DNA from: Oscillibacter sp.
GTDB lineage: Bacteria; Bacillota; Clostridia; Oscillospirales; Oscillospiraceae
Direction: 5' to 3'
Length of the DNA stretch: 48,250 bases
NCBI GenBank assembly: GCA_022652655.1
Contig: JALCRQ010000007.1
Span: 1-48,250, forward strand
Part shown: in pieces, positions 1 through 8,338 of the stretch
Numbering within the stretch: position 1 is the first letter of the stretch
Layout of the letters: each line of letters opens with the position of its first letter
The notes under the pieces: generated by a model
Seen by the model: the letters and a program-made list of their open reading frames with translations, nothing else
Databases searched by the model: none
What the model was told of the DNA's origin: nothing
Made by a program: the position numbers and the translations under genes

Positions 1-1331
1 AATTCCAGCTCGCCGGACTCGTCGCCGATCTCGTACATGGGGAAGTCCACGATCCAGCAGAAGGCGTACTGCTCCCGGTCCATATGGCCGGGGACGGCGG
101 CGCCCAGGGTCTTGACCAGCGCGCCGGCCACCTTCTGCGCCAGTTCCTTTTTGCCGGCGGAGAGAGCCACGAAGTCGCCGGGCTTCAGGCCCAGGGCGGA
201 GACGACGGCCTCTTTGCAGGGGGAGACGAACTTGGCAATGCCGCCTACGAGCTCCCCGGACTCATCCAGGCGGAACCAGTAGGGCTTGCCGCCGGAGACG
301 ACCTCCGCGTCCGCCAGGGTCTTGTCGATGAATTTGCGGGTTTCCTTGAAGTCGCGCACCACCACGGCCTTGACCGTGTTTCCGGCAAAGGGCTCAAAGC
401 CGCAGTCCGCCAGAAGCGCCGTGGCATCCTGCACCCGCAGGTCGATGCGCAGATCCGGCTTGTCGGAGCCGAAGGTCTCCATCGCCTCGGTGTAGGGGAT
501 TCTCAGGAAGGGGGCGGAGCTGGCCCGGCTGTACGTGCCGTATTGGGCAAAGATGGGGGGCAGCACGTCCTCCAGTACGGCGAACACATCCTCCTGGGAG
601 GCGAAGGCCATCTCCATATCCAGCTGATAAAACTCGCCGGGAGAGCGGTCTGCCCGGGCGTCCTCGTCCCGGAAGCAGGGGGCGATCTGGAAATACCGGT
701 CGAAGCCGGAGGTCATCAGCAGCTGCTTGAACTGCTGGGGAGCCTGGGGCAGGGCGTAAAATTTGCCGGGGTGGTTCCGGGCGGGCACCAGATAGTCCCG
801 GGCGCCCTCCGGGGAGGAGGCAGTGAGGATGGGGGTGGTGATCTCCAGAAAGCCGTGGTCGGTCATGGCCTTGCGGATGGCGGCCACCACCTGGCAGCGG
901 AGAATGATATTCTGCTTCACCGCCGGATTGCGCAGATCCAGATAGCGGTACTTGAGGCGGGCGGACTCGTCGGCCTCCCGGCTGCGGTTGATCTGGAAGG
1001 GCAGCTCGGTGTGCAGGCACCGGCCCAGCACCTCGATCTTCTCCGGCACCACCTCCACGTCGCCGGTGGGGAGCTTTGGGTTTTTGCTGGCCCGTTCCCG
1101 GACGACGCCGGCGACGGAGACAGTGGATTCCTTGTTGATGGCCTTGAGGGCGCTGAGCGTCTCCTCATGTTCCGCCACCACCTGAGTGGTGCCGTAAAAA
1201 TCGCGGATGACGGCGAAGGCCAGGCCGTGGCCGACCTCCCGGACGTTTTCCAGCCAGCCGACAATGGTGACGCGCTTGCCCGCGTCGCCGATGCGCAGCT
1301 CGCCGCAGGTGTGAGTTCTGGACTGCATCAT
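1..1331 (-). CDS. aspS: Aspartyl-tRNA synthetase, C-terminus cut by window edge
   Basis: Class II synthetase that charges tRNA-Asp in the cytoplasm. About 443 residues of a protein usually near 590 are present. The N-terminal OB-fold anticodon-binding region starts with MMQSRTHTCGELR and continues through VGWLENVREVG. Class II motif 2 reads FRDEDARADRSPGEFYQLDM, and the insertion domain typical of bacterial AspRS follows. Motif 3 and the C-terminal end lie beyond position 1. The start is the first ATG of an ATG-ATG pair behind AAAGGGAAA; the second ATG at 1328 is equally possible. It is the last visible gene of a same-strand series hisS - SLH - SLH - aspS. hisS-aspS adjacency is common in Firmicutes, so aspS is probably served by the T-box in front of hisS. 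Identity is secure; operon membership is inference. Confidence 0.96.
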   Translation of the reverse strand, partial: MMQSRTHTCGELRIGDAGKRVTIVGWLENVREVGHGLAFAVIRDFYGTTQVVAEHEETLSALKAINKESTVSVAGVVRERASKNPKLPTGDVEVVPEKIEVLGRCLHTELPFQINRSREADESARLKYRYLDLRNPAVKQNIILRCQVVAAIRKAMTDHGFLEITTPILTASSPEGARDYLVPARNHPGKFYALPQAPQQFKQLLMTSGFDRYFQIAPCFRDEDARADRSPGEFYQLDMEMAFASQEDVFAVLEDVLPPIFAQYGTYSRASSAPFLRIPYTEAMETFGSDKPDLRIDLRVQDATALLADCGFEPFAGNTVKAVVVRDFKETRKFIDKTLADAEVVSGGKPYWFRLDESGELVGGIAKFVSPCKEAVVSALGLKPGDFVALSAGKKELAQKVAGALVKTLGAAVPGHMDREQYAFCWIVDFPMYEIGDESGELE

Positions 1332-1431
1332 ATGATTTCCCTTTCTTTCCTCTGTAATTTGTGTGTTAAACGGATTCTTCGCCGCCGGGCGCCGCGGCTT
1401 GTGCCGGAAAGGCCAGGGGCGGGATTCTCTT

Positions 1432-3186
1432 TTATTGAAGTGCGGAGAGACTGCCGGAGAGCTGCTCCAGCTTCGCGGCCGCGGCCGCCACGTCAAAGTG
1501 CTTGGCGCCGGGCGCCGCGGCGATAGTCTCCGCCCAGACGGCCAGCTGCGCTTCCGCGGCCTGAGCGCCCAGCGTGGTTATGACGTCCTGGTCGCCGGAG
1601 GGGTCGTCCCGGAGGAATACGCAGCACAGGCCGGTATTTTCATCCAGGGCGGGCTGGTCCAGAACCGGGCTGAGCTCCCCCACCCGCAGACCCTTCAAAA
1701 CGGCCCGGTCGGCGGCGGACAACTCGTCCGTGCTGATCAGGTCAGAGGTGTCGCTGGAGGAATCGCCGTATTTCCAGCAGAGGTAGCTGAAGTAGTCCGG
1801 ATCGGAGAGGTGCTCCGCGGCGGACTGCCGGGCGGTCTGGGCCAGGGCTTTCGCCTGGGCCTCCGTGCGCTCAAAGCAGGCATCCTCCTCCGAGGCGGAG
1901 AGGTCGTAGCCCACGCCGAGGCACCGGCCGTAGAAATAGCCGGCCTCATCCAGTATCCCGGCCATGTCCCCGGCGGCGGGGGCGTATTTGAGGGCCATGT
2001 TGGCGCTCAGCGCCTGGGCCTGAAGCGCCGCGGCGATGAGATTGTCGGAAAAGCCGAAATATGCGGGGCGGCGCTCACTGATTTCCAGGGCCGCCTCCGC
2101 CGTCTGCTGGGCGGTGAGCGGATAGTCCGCGGCGTGATTAAAGAGCACGGCGGTGCGCCGGAGGTCCGTCAGGACGGACTGTTCCGCCTTCTGGGCGGGG
2201 GTGAGCCCGGCCTTGTCCGGCGTATTCCAGCTGACGGTGCTCTCGGCGTCGGCGTCCACGCCGTGGACCTTTTGGAGGTAGTCGGCAAAGGAGGAGTAGG
2301 CGCTGGAATCCTCCAGGGCCCAGTACGCCTCATAGTAGTCCTGGTATTTTTCATAAATGGCGAAGGAACGCTCCAGCTCCGCGGTGATAATCTGCCCCAT
2401 GAGCGCGGCGGCATACATCTCCGCGGTGACGGAAAATCCGTCGATGGTCATCACAAGGTCGCCGTTGTTCAGCCCCAGCAGCTCTTTTGCGTAGGAGAGG
2501 GTTTTGGGGGTGAATTTTACCCGCTGGCTGGGATCGGCCAGCCGGGCCAGCATGGCCGCGGCCTGACCCCGGGTGAGATCGTCGGAGCCGCGGAAGGTGC
2601 CGTATGCGTCGGAGCCGGTGAGGATTCCGGCGTTGTAAAACGCCAGAACGCCGTCATCCGCGCTGTCGGGCAGCACGGTGATCTGATTGACGGCGGGCAG
2701 CGTGACCTTGGCGCATTGCAGTACGCAGGAGAGAATGAACACAAAATCCGCCCGCTCGCAGGCGGAGTCGGCCAGCTCCGTCAGATACCCGCCGCCCAGG
2801 AAGGGGGGATACTCCGTGATGCCGGCCTTTGAAAACGCGGAGAGGAGGCTCTGCCCGGAGGGGGCATACCACGCTTCCCCGGAGGCGGGCTGGGCGAGAA
2901 TGCCTCCGGTGAGGAAACTCAAAAGCCGGGCGGAGATCACAGTGATCTGGGCGTAGGTCAGGGCGGCGGAGGGGTCAAATTTCCCAGCGGATTTGCCGTC
3001 CAGCAGGGCCGCCTCATAGCAGGTCTGCACGTAGCTGTCGCACCAGGTGCCCGCGGTGTCAGCAAAGGGCGCGGAATACGCGCGCTTCTGGGGGAGCAGG
3101 GAATTTTTCCCCAGGGCATAGGCGGGGACGGAGCCCAGCAGCAGGGCAAGCGCCAGGAAAAGGGCGGCGAAACGGGCTTTTTTCAT
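1432..3186 (-). CDS. Secreted SLH-domain protein with foldase-like C-terminal half
   Basis: 584-residue exported protein. Residues 1-25 (MKKARFAALFLALALLLGSV) form a signal peptide ending PAYA. Two S-layer-homology-like segments follow: one near residues 40-95 (FADTAGTWCDSYVQTCYEAA) and one near 185-235 (FYNAGILTGSDAYGTF, then RGQAAAMLARLADP). The C-terminal 350 residues contain LVMTIDGFSVTAEMYAAAL and, near residue 515, LRVGELSPVLDQP. These recall the N-terminal and parvulin parts of SurA/PrsA foldases, but a full rotamase domain is not obvious by eye. SLH domains normally anchor proteins to secondary wall polymers, so a cell-surface location is inferred. It is a paralogue of the next gene upstream (3269-4630): both carry RGQAAAMLARL-DP-QR. 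The ATG at 3186 has AGGAG seven bases upstream. Specific function unknown. Confidence 0.85.
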   Translation of the reverse strand: MKKARFAALFLALALLLGSVPAYALGKNSLLPQKRAYSAPFADTAGTWCDSYVQTCYEAALLDGKSAGKFDPSAALTYAQITVISARLLSFLTGGILAQPASGEAWYAPSGQSLLSAFSKAGITEYPPFLGGGYLTELADSACERADFVFILSCVLQCAKVTLPAVNQITVLPDSADDGVLAFYNAGILTGSDAYGTFRGSDDLTRGQAAAMLARLADPSQRVKFTPKTLSYAKELLGLNNGDLVMTIDGFSVTAEMYAAALMGQIITAELERSFAIYEKYQDYYEAYWALEDSSAYSSFADYLQKVHGVDADAESTVSWNTPDKAGLTPAQKAEQSVLTDLRRTAVLFNHAADYPLTAQQTAEAALEISERRPAYFGFSDNLIAAALQAQALSANMALKYAPAAGDMAGILDEAGYFYGRCLGVGYDLSASEEDACFERTEAQAKALAQTARQSAAEHLSDPDYFSYLCWKYGDSSSDTSDLISTDELSAADRAVLKGLRVGELSPVLDQPALDENTGLCCVFLRDDPSGDQDVITTLGAQAAEAQLAVWAETIAAAPGAKHFDVAAAAAKLEQLSGSLSALQ

Positions 3187-3268
3187 CAAAACACTCCTTT
3201 TCGGTGTTCTCTCTTTCCAAAAGCAGACAAACAGCAGGGGATAGACGGCAATCGGAAAACGGCGCGGC

Positions 3269-4630
3269 TCATGCGCTTATCGTCCAGCCGCACAGCCTGG
3301 GGCGGGAGAGAATCTCCTGATGGGCGTAGGGGGAGGCCGCAATGCGGGCGGCCGCGGCGGCCCAGTCCATTCCGCTGAGAGCCGGGGCGGCGGTCCAGGA
3401 AACGGACTGCGCCGGATCGTTCAGATCGTCCAGAAAATGGGCCTCCCCGCCGCCGTCAATCTGGAAAAGAGGGCTTTGGGTGGCGCCGTAGGTTTTTTCA
3501 TAGTAGTCATAGGCGGCGTTTACGGCGGCGGTCTGTTCCAGCTCATAGAGCCAGCTCTGCTGGCTGAGCCCGCCGCAGCCGGCCTTTTCGGCCGCCTCTT
3601 TTTCAAGGGCGGCCGTCTCCTCCGGGGAGGGGGCGTAGCCGTGCTTCACGCCCAGCCGGGCGGCGCAGGACTCCCGCGCCAGGAAGGCCAGGGCGTTTTC
3701 GGCGGATTCCGGCAGCGCCTCCGCCAGGGGGGTGAAGCTGCCGTCCTCCCGCAGCAGAATGGCGCTGGTAAAGCGGACGGCAAAGGCGTAGCAGAACTGC
3801 TCCGCCGTTACCGGCACGCCGTCTGCAAAGGCCACAGCCGTCTCCGGCGCCAGCCCCAGCACGTCCCGGCACAGGTCGAAGGGCTTGAGCGTAAACGTCA
3901 GCCGCTGGGCCGGGTCAATGAGCCGGGCCAGCATGGCCGCGGCCTGGCCCCGGGTGACGGCCCGGTCATCCAGGGTCCCCCAGGCGTCCACACCCTGCAA
4001 AATTCCGGCGTTGTAGAAGCCCAGGACGGCGGCATAGCAGTCTTTTTTGGGCGTCAGCCCGTCCAGCTGTCCGGTGATGCTGCCGGGGGCGGCGTCGGGG
4101 ATGCAGGTGACGGCGTTCCGCGCCGGCAAAGTGAGGCCCGCCTGATCCAGAACGGCGGAGAGCAGCTCCGCAAAGCCGCTCCGGGAGCCGCTGGTGTCAG
4201 GCCGGACAGCCTGGGTCATGGCCTGCCAGTCGGAAAAGCCCAGCACCGGGGCCAGATATTGGTAATAGCCCTGATACCACGGCGCGTCGTCATAGACCAG
4301 GGGAATCATCCCGTCGCCGCCGGCGAGGAGGTTCGAAAGCCGGGAGGCTGCCGCTGTGAGCTGGGCGTTGGTCAGCGTTCCGCCGGGGCGGAAGCTGCCG
4401 TCGGGATAACCCTCCAGCAGGCCGGCTTCGCAGGCCGTGGCCACCGCCGCGGCAAAGGGGTGGTTTGCCGGCACGTCGGAAAAGGCCGGGGCGCCCTTTT
4501 TGCGGGGTACCAGCCAGGTCTCCCCGCCTGCGTCGGCGCGGTGGGTTCCGGCCTCCGCCGCCAAGGCGGGGACGGAGCACAGCACCATTGCCAGGGCCAT
4601 AACCAGCGCCAGAAACCGGATTTTCCCCAC
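3269..4630 (-). CDS. Secreted SLH-domain protein, paralogue of the 1432-3186 gene
   Basis: 453-residue exported protein. The signal peptide is MGKIRFLALVMALAMVLCSV followed by PALAAEA. SLH segment 1, around residues 45-95, is a good match (FSDVPANHPFAAAVATACEA, then GLLEGYPDGSFRPGGTLTNA). A second SLH-like segment near residues 205-250 includes FYNAGILQGVDAWG and RGQAAAMLARLIDP. The remainder is helical and has a SurA-N-like patch (AVAFADGVPVTAEQFCYAF) resembling its neighbour. The GTG at 4630 is preferred because AGGAG lies eight bases upstream; the GTG at 4639 directly abuts that site. It begins 54 bp after the hisS stop with no hairpin between, so cotranscription with hisS is plausible. 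A surface location follows from SLH and the signal peptide; its partner or substrate is unknown. Confidence 0.85.
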   Translation of the reverse strand: MGKIRFLALVMALAMVLCSVPALAAEAGTHRADAGGETWLVPRKKGAPAFSDVPANHPFAAAVATACEAGLLEGYPDGSFRPGGTLTNAQLTAAASRLSNLLAGGDGMIPLVYDDAPWYQGYYQYLAPVLGFSDWQAMTQAVRPDTSGSRSGFAELLSAVLDQAGLTLPARNAVTCIPDAAPGSITGQLDGLTPKKDCYAAVLGFYNAGILQGVDAWGTLDDRAVTRGQAAAMLARLIDPAQRLTFTLKPFDLCRDVLGLAPETAVAFADGVPVTAEQFCYAFAVRFTSAILLREDGSFTPLAEALPESAENALAFLARESCAARLGVKHGYAPSPEETAALEKEAAEKAGCGGLSQQSWLYELEQTAAVNAAYDYYEKTYGATQSPLFQIDGGGEAHFLDDLNDPAQSVSWTAAPALSGMDWAAAAARIAASPYAHQEILSRPRLCGWTISA

Positions 4631-4683
4631 AAGCTTCACTCCTAAAAGTATTTTTTATATTAAAATTACAAACAGGAATCAAA

Positions 4684-6039
4684 TCAGCCCAAAATCACGC
4701 TGCCCCGCTCCCGCTCCGCAAGGCCGGCCTTGATGCGGTAGATGGTGGCGGCGGCGTCCAGCTTGGTCTGCTCGCCGGTGGCCATGTCCTTACAGGCCAC
4801 CACGCCGCCGGCCAGCTCGTCCTCGCCCAGGAAGATCACATAGGGGATTTTCAGCTTGTCGGCATAGGCCATTTTGGCCTTGAATTTCTTCTCCTCACAG
4901 TGGAGCTGGGTGCGGATGCCGTTCTCCCGAAGCGTCGTCGCCAGGGCGATGGCGGGGGAGAGATCCTCCGTCATGGGGAGGATCAGCACGTCGGCGGGAG
5001 CGGTGGGCAGCTCCGGATTCAGCATACCCTGCTCATTGAGGACGTAGAAAAGCCGGGTGAGGCCGATGGAAATGCCTGCGCCGGGGAGCTTGCGGTCGGT
5101 GTAGTATTCCGCCAGATTGTCGTAGCGGCCGCCGGAGCAGACGGAGCCGATCTCCGGGTGATCCAGCAGGGTGGTTTCGTAGACCGTGCCGGTATAGTAG
5201 TCCAGTCCCCGGGCGATGGTGAGATCCACGGCGAAATTCTCCGCCGGGACGCCGAAAGCGGAGAGGTACCGCACCACAGTTCCCAGCTCCAGGAGGCCCT
5301 GGTCAAACACGTCGTTCCGGCCCCGGTAGCCCTCCAGCGCGGAGAGCACCGTCTCGGGCGTGCCGGAGGTGGAGATAAAGCGCAGAATCTCCTCCGCCTG
5401 TGCCCGGGCCACGGCGAAGTCGTCCGTCAGGATTTCCCGCACCTTTTCCGTACCCACCTTGTCCAGCTTGTCCACGGTGCGCATAATATCCCCGGATTTT
5501 TCCGTCAGTCCCAGCAGGGCGTAAAAGCCGGTGAGAATTTTGCGGTTGTTCACCCGGATCTGGAAGCGCCGGAGGCCCAGAGAGCGGAAGGTCGTATAGA
5601 TGATGGCGGGAATTTCCGCCTCGTTGACAATGGAGAGGCTGCCGTCGCCGATGATGTCGATGTCGGCTTGATAGAACTCCCGGAAGCGGCCCCGCTGGGC
5701 CCGTTCGCCCCGGTAGACCTTGCCGATCTGATAGCGGCGGAAGGGGAAGGCCAGGTCGCCGGCGTGGAGCGCCACGTATTTGGCCAGCGGCACCGTCAGG
5801 TCAAAGCGCAGGGAGAGGTCGGCGTCTCCCTTGGTGAAGCGGTAAATCTGCTTTTCCGTCTCGCCGCCGCCCTTGGCCAGCAGGACCTCCGACGCTTCGA
5901 TAAGGGGGGTGTCCAGGGGGGTAAACCCATAGAGGGAGTAGGTTTTGCGCAGAATCTCCATCATGCGCTCCATCTGCTGCTGCGGCGCCGGCAGCAGCTC
6001 CATGAAGCCGGAGAGGGTTCTGGGAGTGAGTTTGGACAT
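4684..6039 (-). CDS. hisS: Histidyl-tRNA synthetase
   Basis: 451-residue class II synthetase charging tRNA-His. Visible signatures are motif 2 with YRGERAQRGRFREFYQADID, the histidine-specific segment ARGLDYYTGTVYE, SGGRYDNLAEYY, and the C-terminal anticodon-binding domain (ADVLILPMTED onward). The ATG at 6039 begins MSKLTPRTLSGFMELLP and has AAAGGAG nine bases upstream. The reading frame stays open upstream, but that extension is part of the leader RNA. A T-box leader with its own promoter precedes it, so expression should rise when an uncharged cognate tRNA accumulates. The leader's specifier aligns as GAC (Asp) rather than a His codon; see the T-box entry. Two SLH genes and aspS follow on the same strand. 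Confidence 0.97.
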   Translation of the reverse strand: MSKLTPRTLSGFMELLPAPQQQMERMMEILRKTYSLYGFTPLDTPLIEASEVLLAKGGGETEKQIYRFTKGDADLSLRFDLTVPLAKYVALHAGDLAFPFRRYQIGKVYRGERAQRGRFREFYQADIDIIGDGSLSIVNEAEIPAIIYTTFRSLGLRRFQIRVNNRKILTGFYALLGLTEKSGDIMRTVDKLDKVGTEKVREILTDDFAVARAQAEEILRFISTSGTPETVLSALEGYRGRNDVFDQGLLELGTVVRYLSAFGVPAENFAVDLTIARGLDYYTGTVYETTLLDHPEIGSVCSGGRYDNLAEYYTDRKLPGAGISIGLTRLFYVLNEQGMLNPELPTAPADVLILPMTEDLSPAIALATTLRENGIRTQLHCEEKKFKAKMAYADKLKIPYVIFLGEDELAGGVVACKDMATGEQTKLDAAATIYRIKAGLAERERGSVILG

Positions 6040-6096
6040 GGCGATTGCTCCTTTAATGAAGTTGATGGGCCGCCGAGGGGACGGCGGGAAATCGAT

Positions 6097-6135
6097 AAAA
6101 AAAGGCTCTCGTCCCAAGGCTGTTGGGACGAGAGC
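6097..6135 (-). terminator. T-box-controlled intrinsic terminator of hisS
   Basis: A perfect 12-bp stem (6105-6116 with 6124-6135) has a 7-base loop and is followed on the minus strand by a run of seven T. It lies directly after the T-box sequence, where the terminator/antiterminator switch belongs. Confidence 0.93.
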
Positions 6136-6343
6136 GAACATTCCGCTTCGTGGTACCACCCAAGTTCAGCGCGCAGTTCGTCCGCGCGCCCTCGTCGGCT
6201 CCGTTTGATCCGGGAAGCCAGCCGGGGACGTCTCCGTCCCTGCTCCGGATTCGTCTGATCCCATTCCTCGCCGCGGGGCGCTTTCAGCCGGGACGCCCGT
6301 CTCTGTGCGGGGGTGTAGGGGACTCTGAATCCCTCGTTGCAGT
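6097..6343 (-). promoter_or_regulatory. T-box leader of hisS; specifier aligns as GAC (Asp)
   Basis: The transcribed strand carries the T-box sequence GGGTGGTACCACG (6149-6161), directly followed by an intrinsic terminator (6097-6135). Stem I closes with GGATT (6328-6332) pairing AATCC (6247-6251). The triplet one base before the 3' arm is GAC (6253-6255). The same spacing in the ileS T-box of this window (triplet, one base, closing helix) puts AUC in the specifier position, as expected for Ile, which supports GAC here. Both loops also share a GAGU segment on the 5' side. No CAC or CAU sits at that position. The element is secure; the specifier assignment is a manual alignment. Confidence 0.9.
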
Positions 6344-6349
6344 ATTTAA

Positions 6350-6378
6350 ATTATATGCCGGAAACACGGAAAAGTCAA
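6350..6378 (-). promoter_or_regulatory. Promoter of the hisS T-box unit
   Basis: The minus strand has TTGACT (6373-6378), a 17-base spacer, then TATAAT (6350-6355). This is a near-consensus vegetative promoter, and it puts the transcription start at the beginning of T-box Stem I. Confidence 0.85.
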
Positions 6379-6430
6379 TACGCCCGGCCGTCCGGGAGAG
6401 CCTCCGGGACGCGGCGGCTCCTTCGGGTTT

Positions 6431-6844
6431 TCAGGCCAGGGGCTTGGTGTGGGGGTTGACGATGAGCCGCCAGTCCAGATCGCCCCGGGCCAGGCCCAGA
6501 ATCAGCATCTCCGCCGTGGCGATGTTGCTGGCAAAGGGGATATTGTTCTGGTCGCACAGGGTGGAAATGTAGGTGACGTCCTGGGCCATATGCTCGTCGG
6601 TGGGATCGACGAAGAACAAAACCAGGTCAAATTCATTGTAGGCGATCCGGGCGCCGATCTGCTGACTGCCGCCGTGGGCGTAGGAGAGGAAGCAGTGGAT
6701 GTTCAGGCCGGAGGCCTCCGTCACCGCGTGGCCGGTGGTGTTGGGGGCGTAAAGATCGTGGTGGGACAGGATTCCCGCGTAGGCGGTACAGAACTGGGTC
6801 AGAAGATCCCGCTTGTTGTCGTGGGCCATCAGGGCAATATTCAT
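6431..6844 (-). CDS. mgsA: Methylglyoxal synthase
   Basis: 137-residue cytoplasmic enzyme that converts dihydroxyacetone phosphate to methylglyoxal and phosphate, a bypass that relieves phosphosugar overload. The start MNIALMAHDNKRDLL, the phosphate-binding stretch HGGSQQIGARIA, LVLFFVDPTDEHMAQDV with the active-site Asp and His, and the C-terminal NIATAEMLI are all family hallmarks, and the length is typical. AAAGGAG lies 11 bases before the ATG. It begins 18 bp after the MinD-like gene on the same strand, suggesting the series mscL - rsmG - minD-like - mgsA is one transcript. Nothing in it suggests allosteric or other unusual features. Confidence 0.96.
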   Translation of the reverse strand: MNIALMAHDNKRDLLTQFCTAYAGILSHHDLYAPNTTGHAVTEASGLNIHCFLSYAHGGSQQIGARIAYNEFDLVLFFVDPTDEHMAQDVTYISTLCDQNNIPFASNIATAEMLILGLARGDLDWRLIVNPHTKPLA

Positions 6845-6862
6845 GGAAGTAAAGTCTCCTTT

Positions 6863-7618
6863 CTATCTGATGCGGAGCAGAGGGATTCTCTGCCCGCGGA
6901 TGCGACGGGAAATATTCCGGTAGGCGGACGCCGCCGGGCCGGAGCTGCAGAGCAGCAGCGGAACGCCGCGGCTCAGGGACAGGGGGAGCTGCTGATCCTC
7001 CGGCACCACGCCCAGCAGGGGGAGCCCCGCGGTGTCGATGGCGTCGTCGATGGTGGCGTGCATCCGGCGCAGAAGCCGGGCGTTGATCCGGGTGACCACC
7101 AGGTGCAGGGAGCCTCCGGAAAAGCTGCGAAGCTCCATTACCGTGTGCTGGGCGTCCCGGAGGGAGGGCGCCTCCGCCGTGGAGATCACCACGCAGCGGT
7201 CAGCGGAGCTCACCGTCAGGGCAAAGCCGGAGCCCAGGCCCGCCGGCGCGTCCAGCAGGCAGTAGTCGAACTGCCGGCGCACCTCCGCCAGAAGGGAGGC
7301 CATTTCCCCGGGCGTCACCGGTTTTCCCCGGATTCCCGCGGGAGCCGTCAGCAGAAAGAGGTTGGGGATCTGCGGGTGCTCCGCCGCCGCGTCGGCCAGG
7401 GTGCAGCGGCCCTGGGCCACGTCGGAAAAATCCATCAGCGCCCGGTCGGAAAGGCCCAGCGCCAGATCCAGATTCCGCAGCCCCGTGTCGCAGTCCACAC
7501 AGAGCGTGCGCAGCCCCGACATGGCCAGCGCGGCGCCTACTCCGGCGGTGAATGAGGTTTTTCCCGTCCCGCCCTTGCCGGACACGATGGCGATACATTG
7601 TCCGTGCAGGCCGTTCAA
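6863..7618 (-). CDS. MinD/ParA-family ATPase (MinD-like)
   Basis: 251-residue deviant Walker A ATPase (SGKGGTGKTSFTAGVGAAL). The switch region is CVDCDTGLRNLDLALGL and the Walker B equivalent is YCLLDAPAG. The sequence RNLDLALGL is characteristic of MinD. The C-terminus (AYRNISRRIRGQRIPLLRIR) is basic and amphipathic, like a MinD membrane-targeting helix. The TTG start at 7618 (LNGLHGQCIAIVSGKGG) is chosen because GGGAGG lies nine bases upstream; a longer frame would overlap rsmG. No minC or minE is adjacent, so whether it places the division septum or another polar complex cannot be decided. Start 7618 is inference; the family is secure. Confidence 0.88.
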   Translation of the reverse strand: MNGLHGQCIAIVSGKGGTGKTSFTAGVGAALAMSGLRTLCVDCDTGLRNLDLALGLSDRALMDFSDVAQGRCTLADAAAEHPQIPNLFLLTAPAGIRGKPVTPGEMASLLAEVRRQFDYCLLDAPAGLGSGFALTVSSADRCVVISTAEAPSLRDAQHTVMELRSFSGGSLHLVVTRINARLLRRMHATIDDAIDTAGLPLLGVVPEDQQLPLSLSRGVPLLLCSSGPAASAYRNISRRIRGQRIPLLRIR

Positions 7619-7640
7619 GGCGCAGCACCTCCCTTTCCCC

Positions 7641-8336
7641 TTACAGCGGGGCTTTTTTGATTTTGGCAAAGGCCCGGGGGTATTTGACCGGCGTGGGCCG
7701 CACCTTTTTCAGCGTAATGAGCCGGTGGGTCACCTCCGTGCCGGGGATGGCGTAGTCCCGCACGTCGGACACCTCCGCCCCCAGCAGCTCCACGGCGTGC
7801 CGGGCGGAGCGCAGCTCCTCGTCGGACTCCACGGATTTCATGGCCAGAAACGCTCCGCCCACCCGCACCAGCGGCAGGGACAGCTCACACAGCACCGGCA
7901 GGGCGGCCACCGCCCGGGAGACGGCCAGATCAAAGCGCTCCCGGTGTCCGGCGGCAAACTCCTCCGCCCGGGCGTGGACGCAGTCCACATCCGAAAGCTC
8001 CAGCGCCGCGCAGACCTCCTGTAAAAACGATACCCGTTTGCCCAGCGCGTCCAGCAGCGTCAGGTGTACAGAGGGCTCCAGGATCCGCAGGGGAAGGCCC
8101 GGAAATCCGGCCCCCGTGCCCACGTCCACCACGGATTTGCCCAGAAAATCCTCCAGGGTCAAGAGGGCGGCGCTGTCCAGAAAATGGAGGGCGGCCACAT
8201 CCGCCGGATCGGTAATGGCGGTGAGGTTCATCACCTTGTTTTTTTCCAGCAGCAGCGCGCCGTACCGCGCCAGGGGGCCGGCGCCGCCGTCGGAAAGGCC
8301 CAGGGCCCGCAGCCCCCGGGCAAGCAGTTCTTCCAT
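7641..8336 (-). CDS. rsmG: 16S rRNA (guanine-527-N7)-methyltransferase
   Basis: 231 residues. SAM-dependent methyltransferase acting on G527 of 16S rRNA in the small-subunit decoding region. The SAM-binding loop is VVDVGTGAGFPGLPLRI, preceded by the family segment VMNLTAITDPADVAALHFLD; RFDLAVSRAVAALP is also typical. Its ATG lies 3 bp after the mscL stop and it is followed by the MinD-like gene 22 bp on. rsmG is classically next to noc/soj/spo0J near the origin in Firmicutes; here soj is about 4 kb away. Loss of this gene is known in other bacteria to give low-level streptomycin resistance. Confidence 0.96.
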   Translation of the reverse strand: MEELLARGLRALGLSDGGAGPLARYGALLLEKNKVMNLTAITDPADVAALHFLDSAALLTLEDFLGKSVVDVGTGAGFPGLPLRILEPSVHLTLLDALGKRVSFLQEVCAALELSDVDCVHARAEEFAAGHRERFDLAVSRAVAALPVLCELSLPLVRVGGAFLAMKSVESDEELRSARHAVELLGAEVSDVRDYAIPGTEVTHRLITLKKVRPTPVKYPRAFAKIKKAPL

Positions 8337-8338
8337 CT

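Noticed and set aside
84-1526. A 480-codon plus-strand open frame opposite aspS
   Set aside because: It is antisense to recognisable AspRS sequence and continues into the end of the SLH gene; Gly/Ala-rich shadow translation.
6345-6430. A terminator for mgsA in the gap before the hisS promoter
   Set aside because: GC-rich inverted segments occur but without a following T-run on the minus strand.
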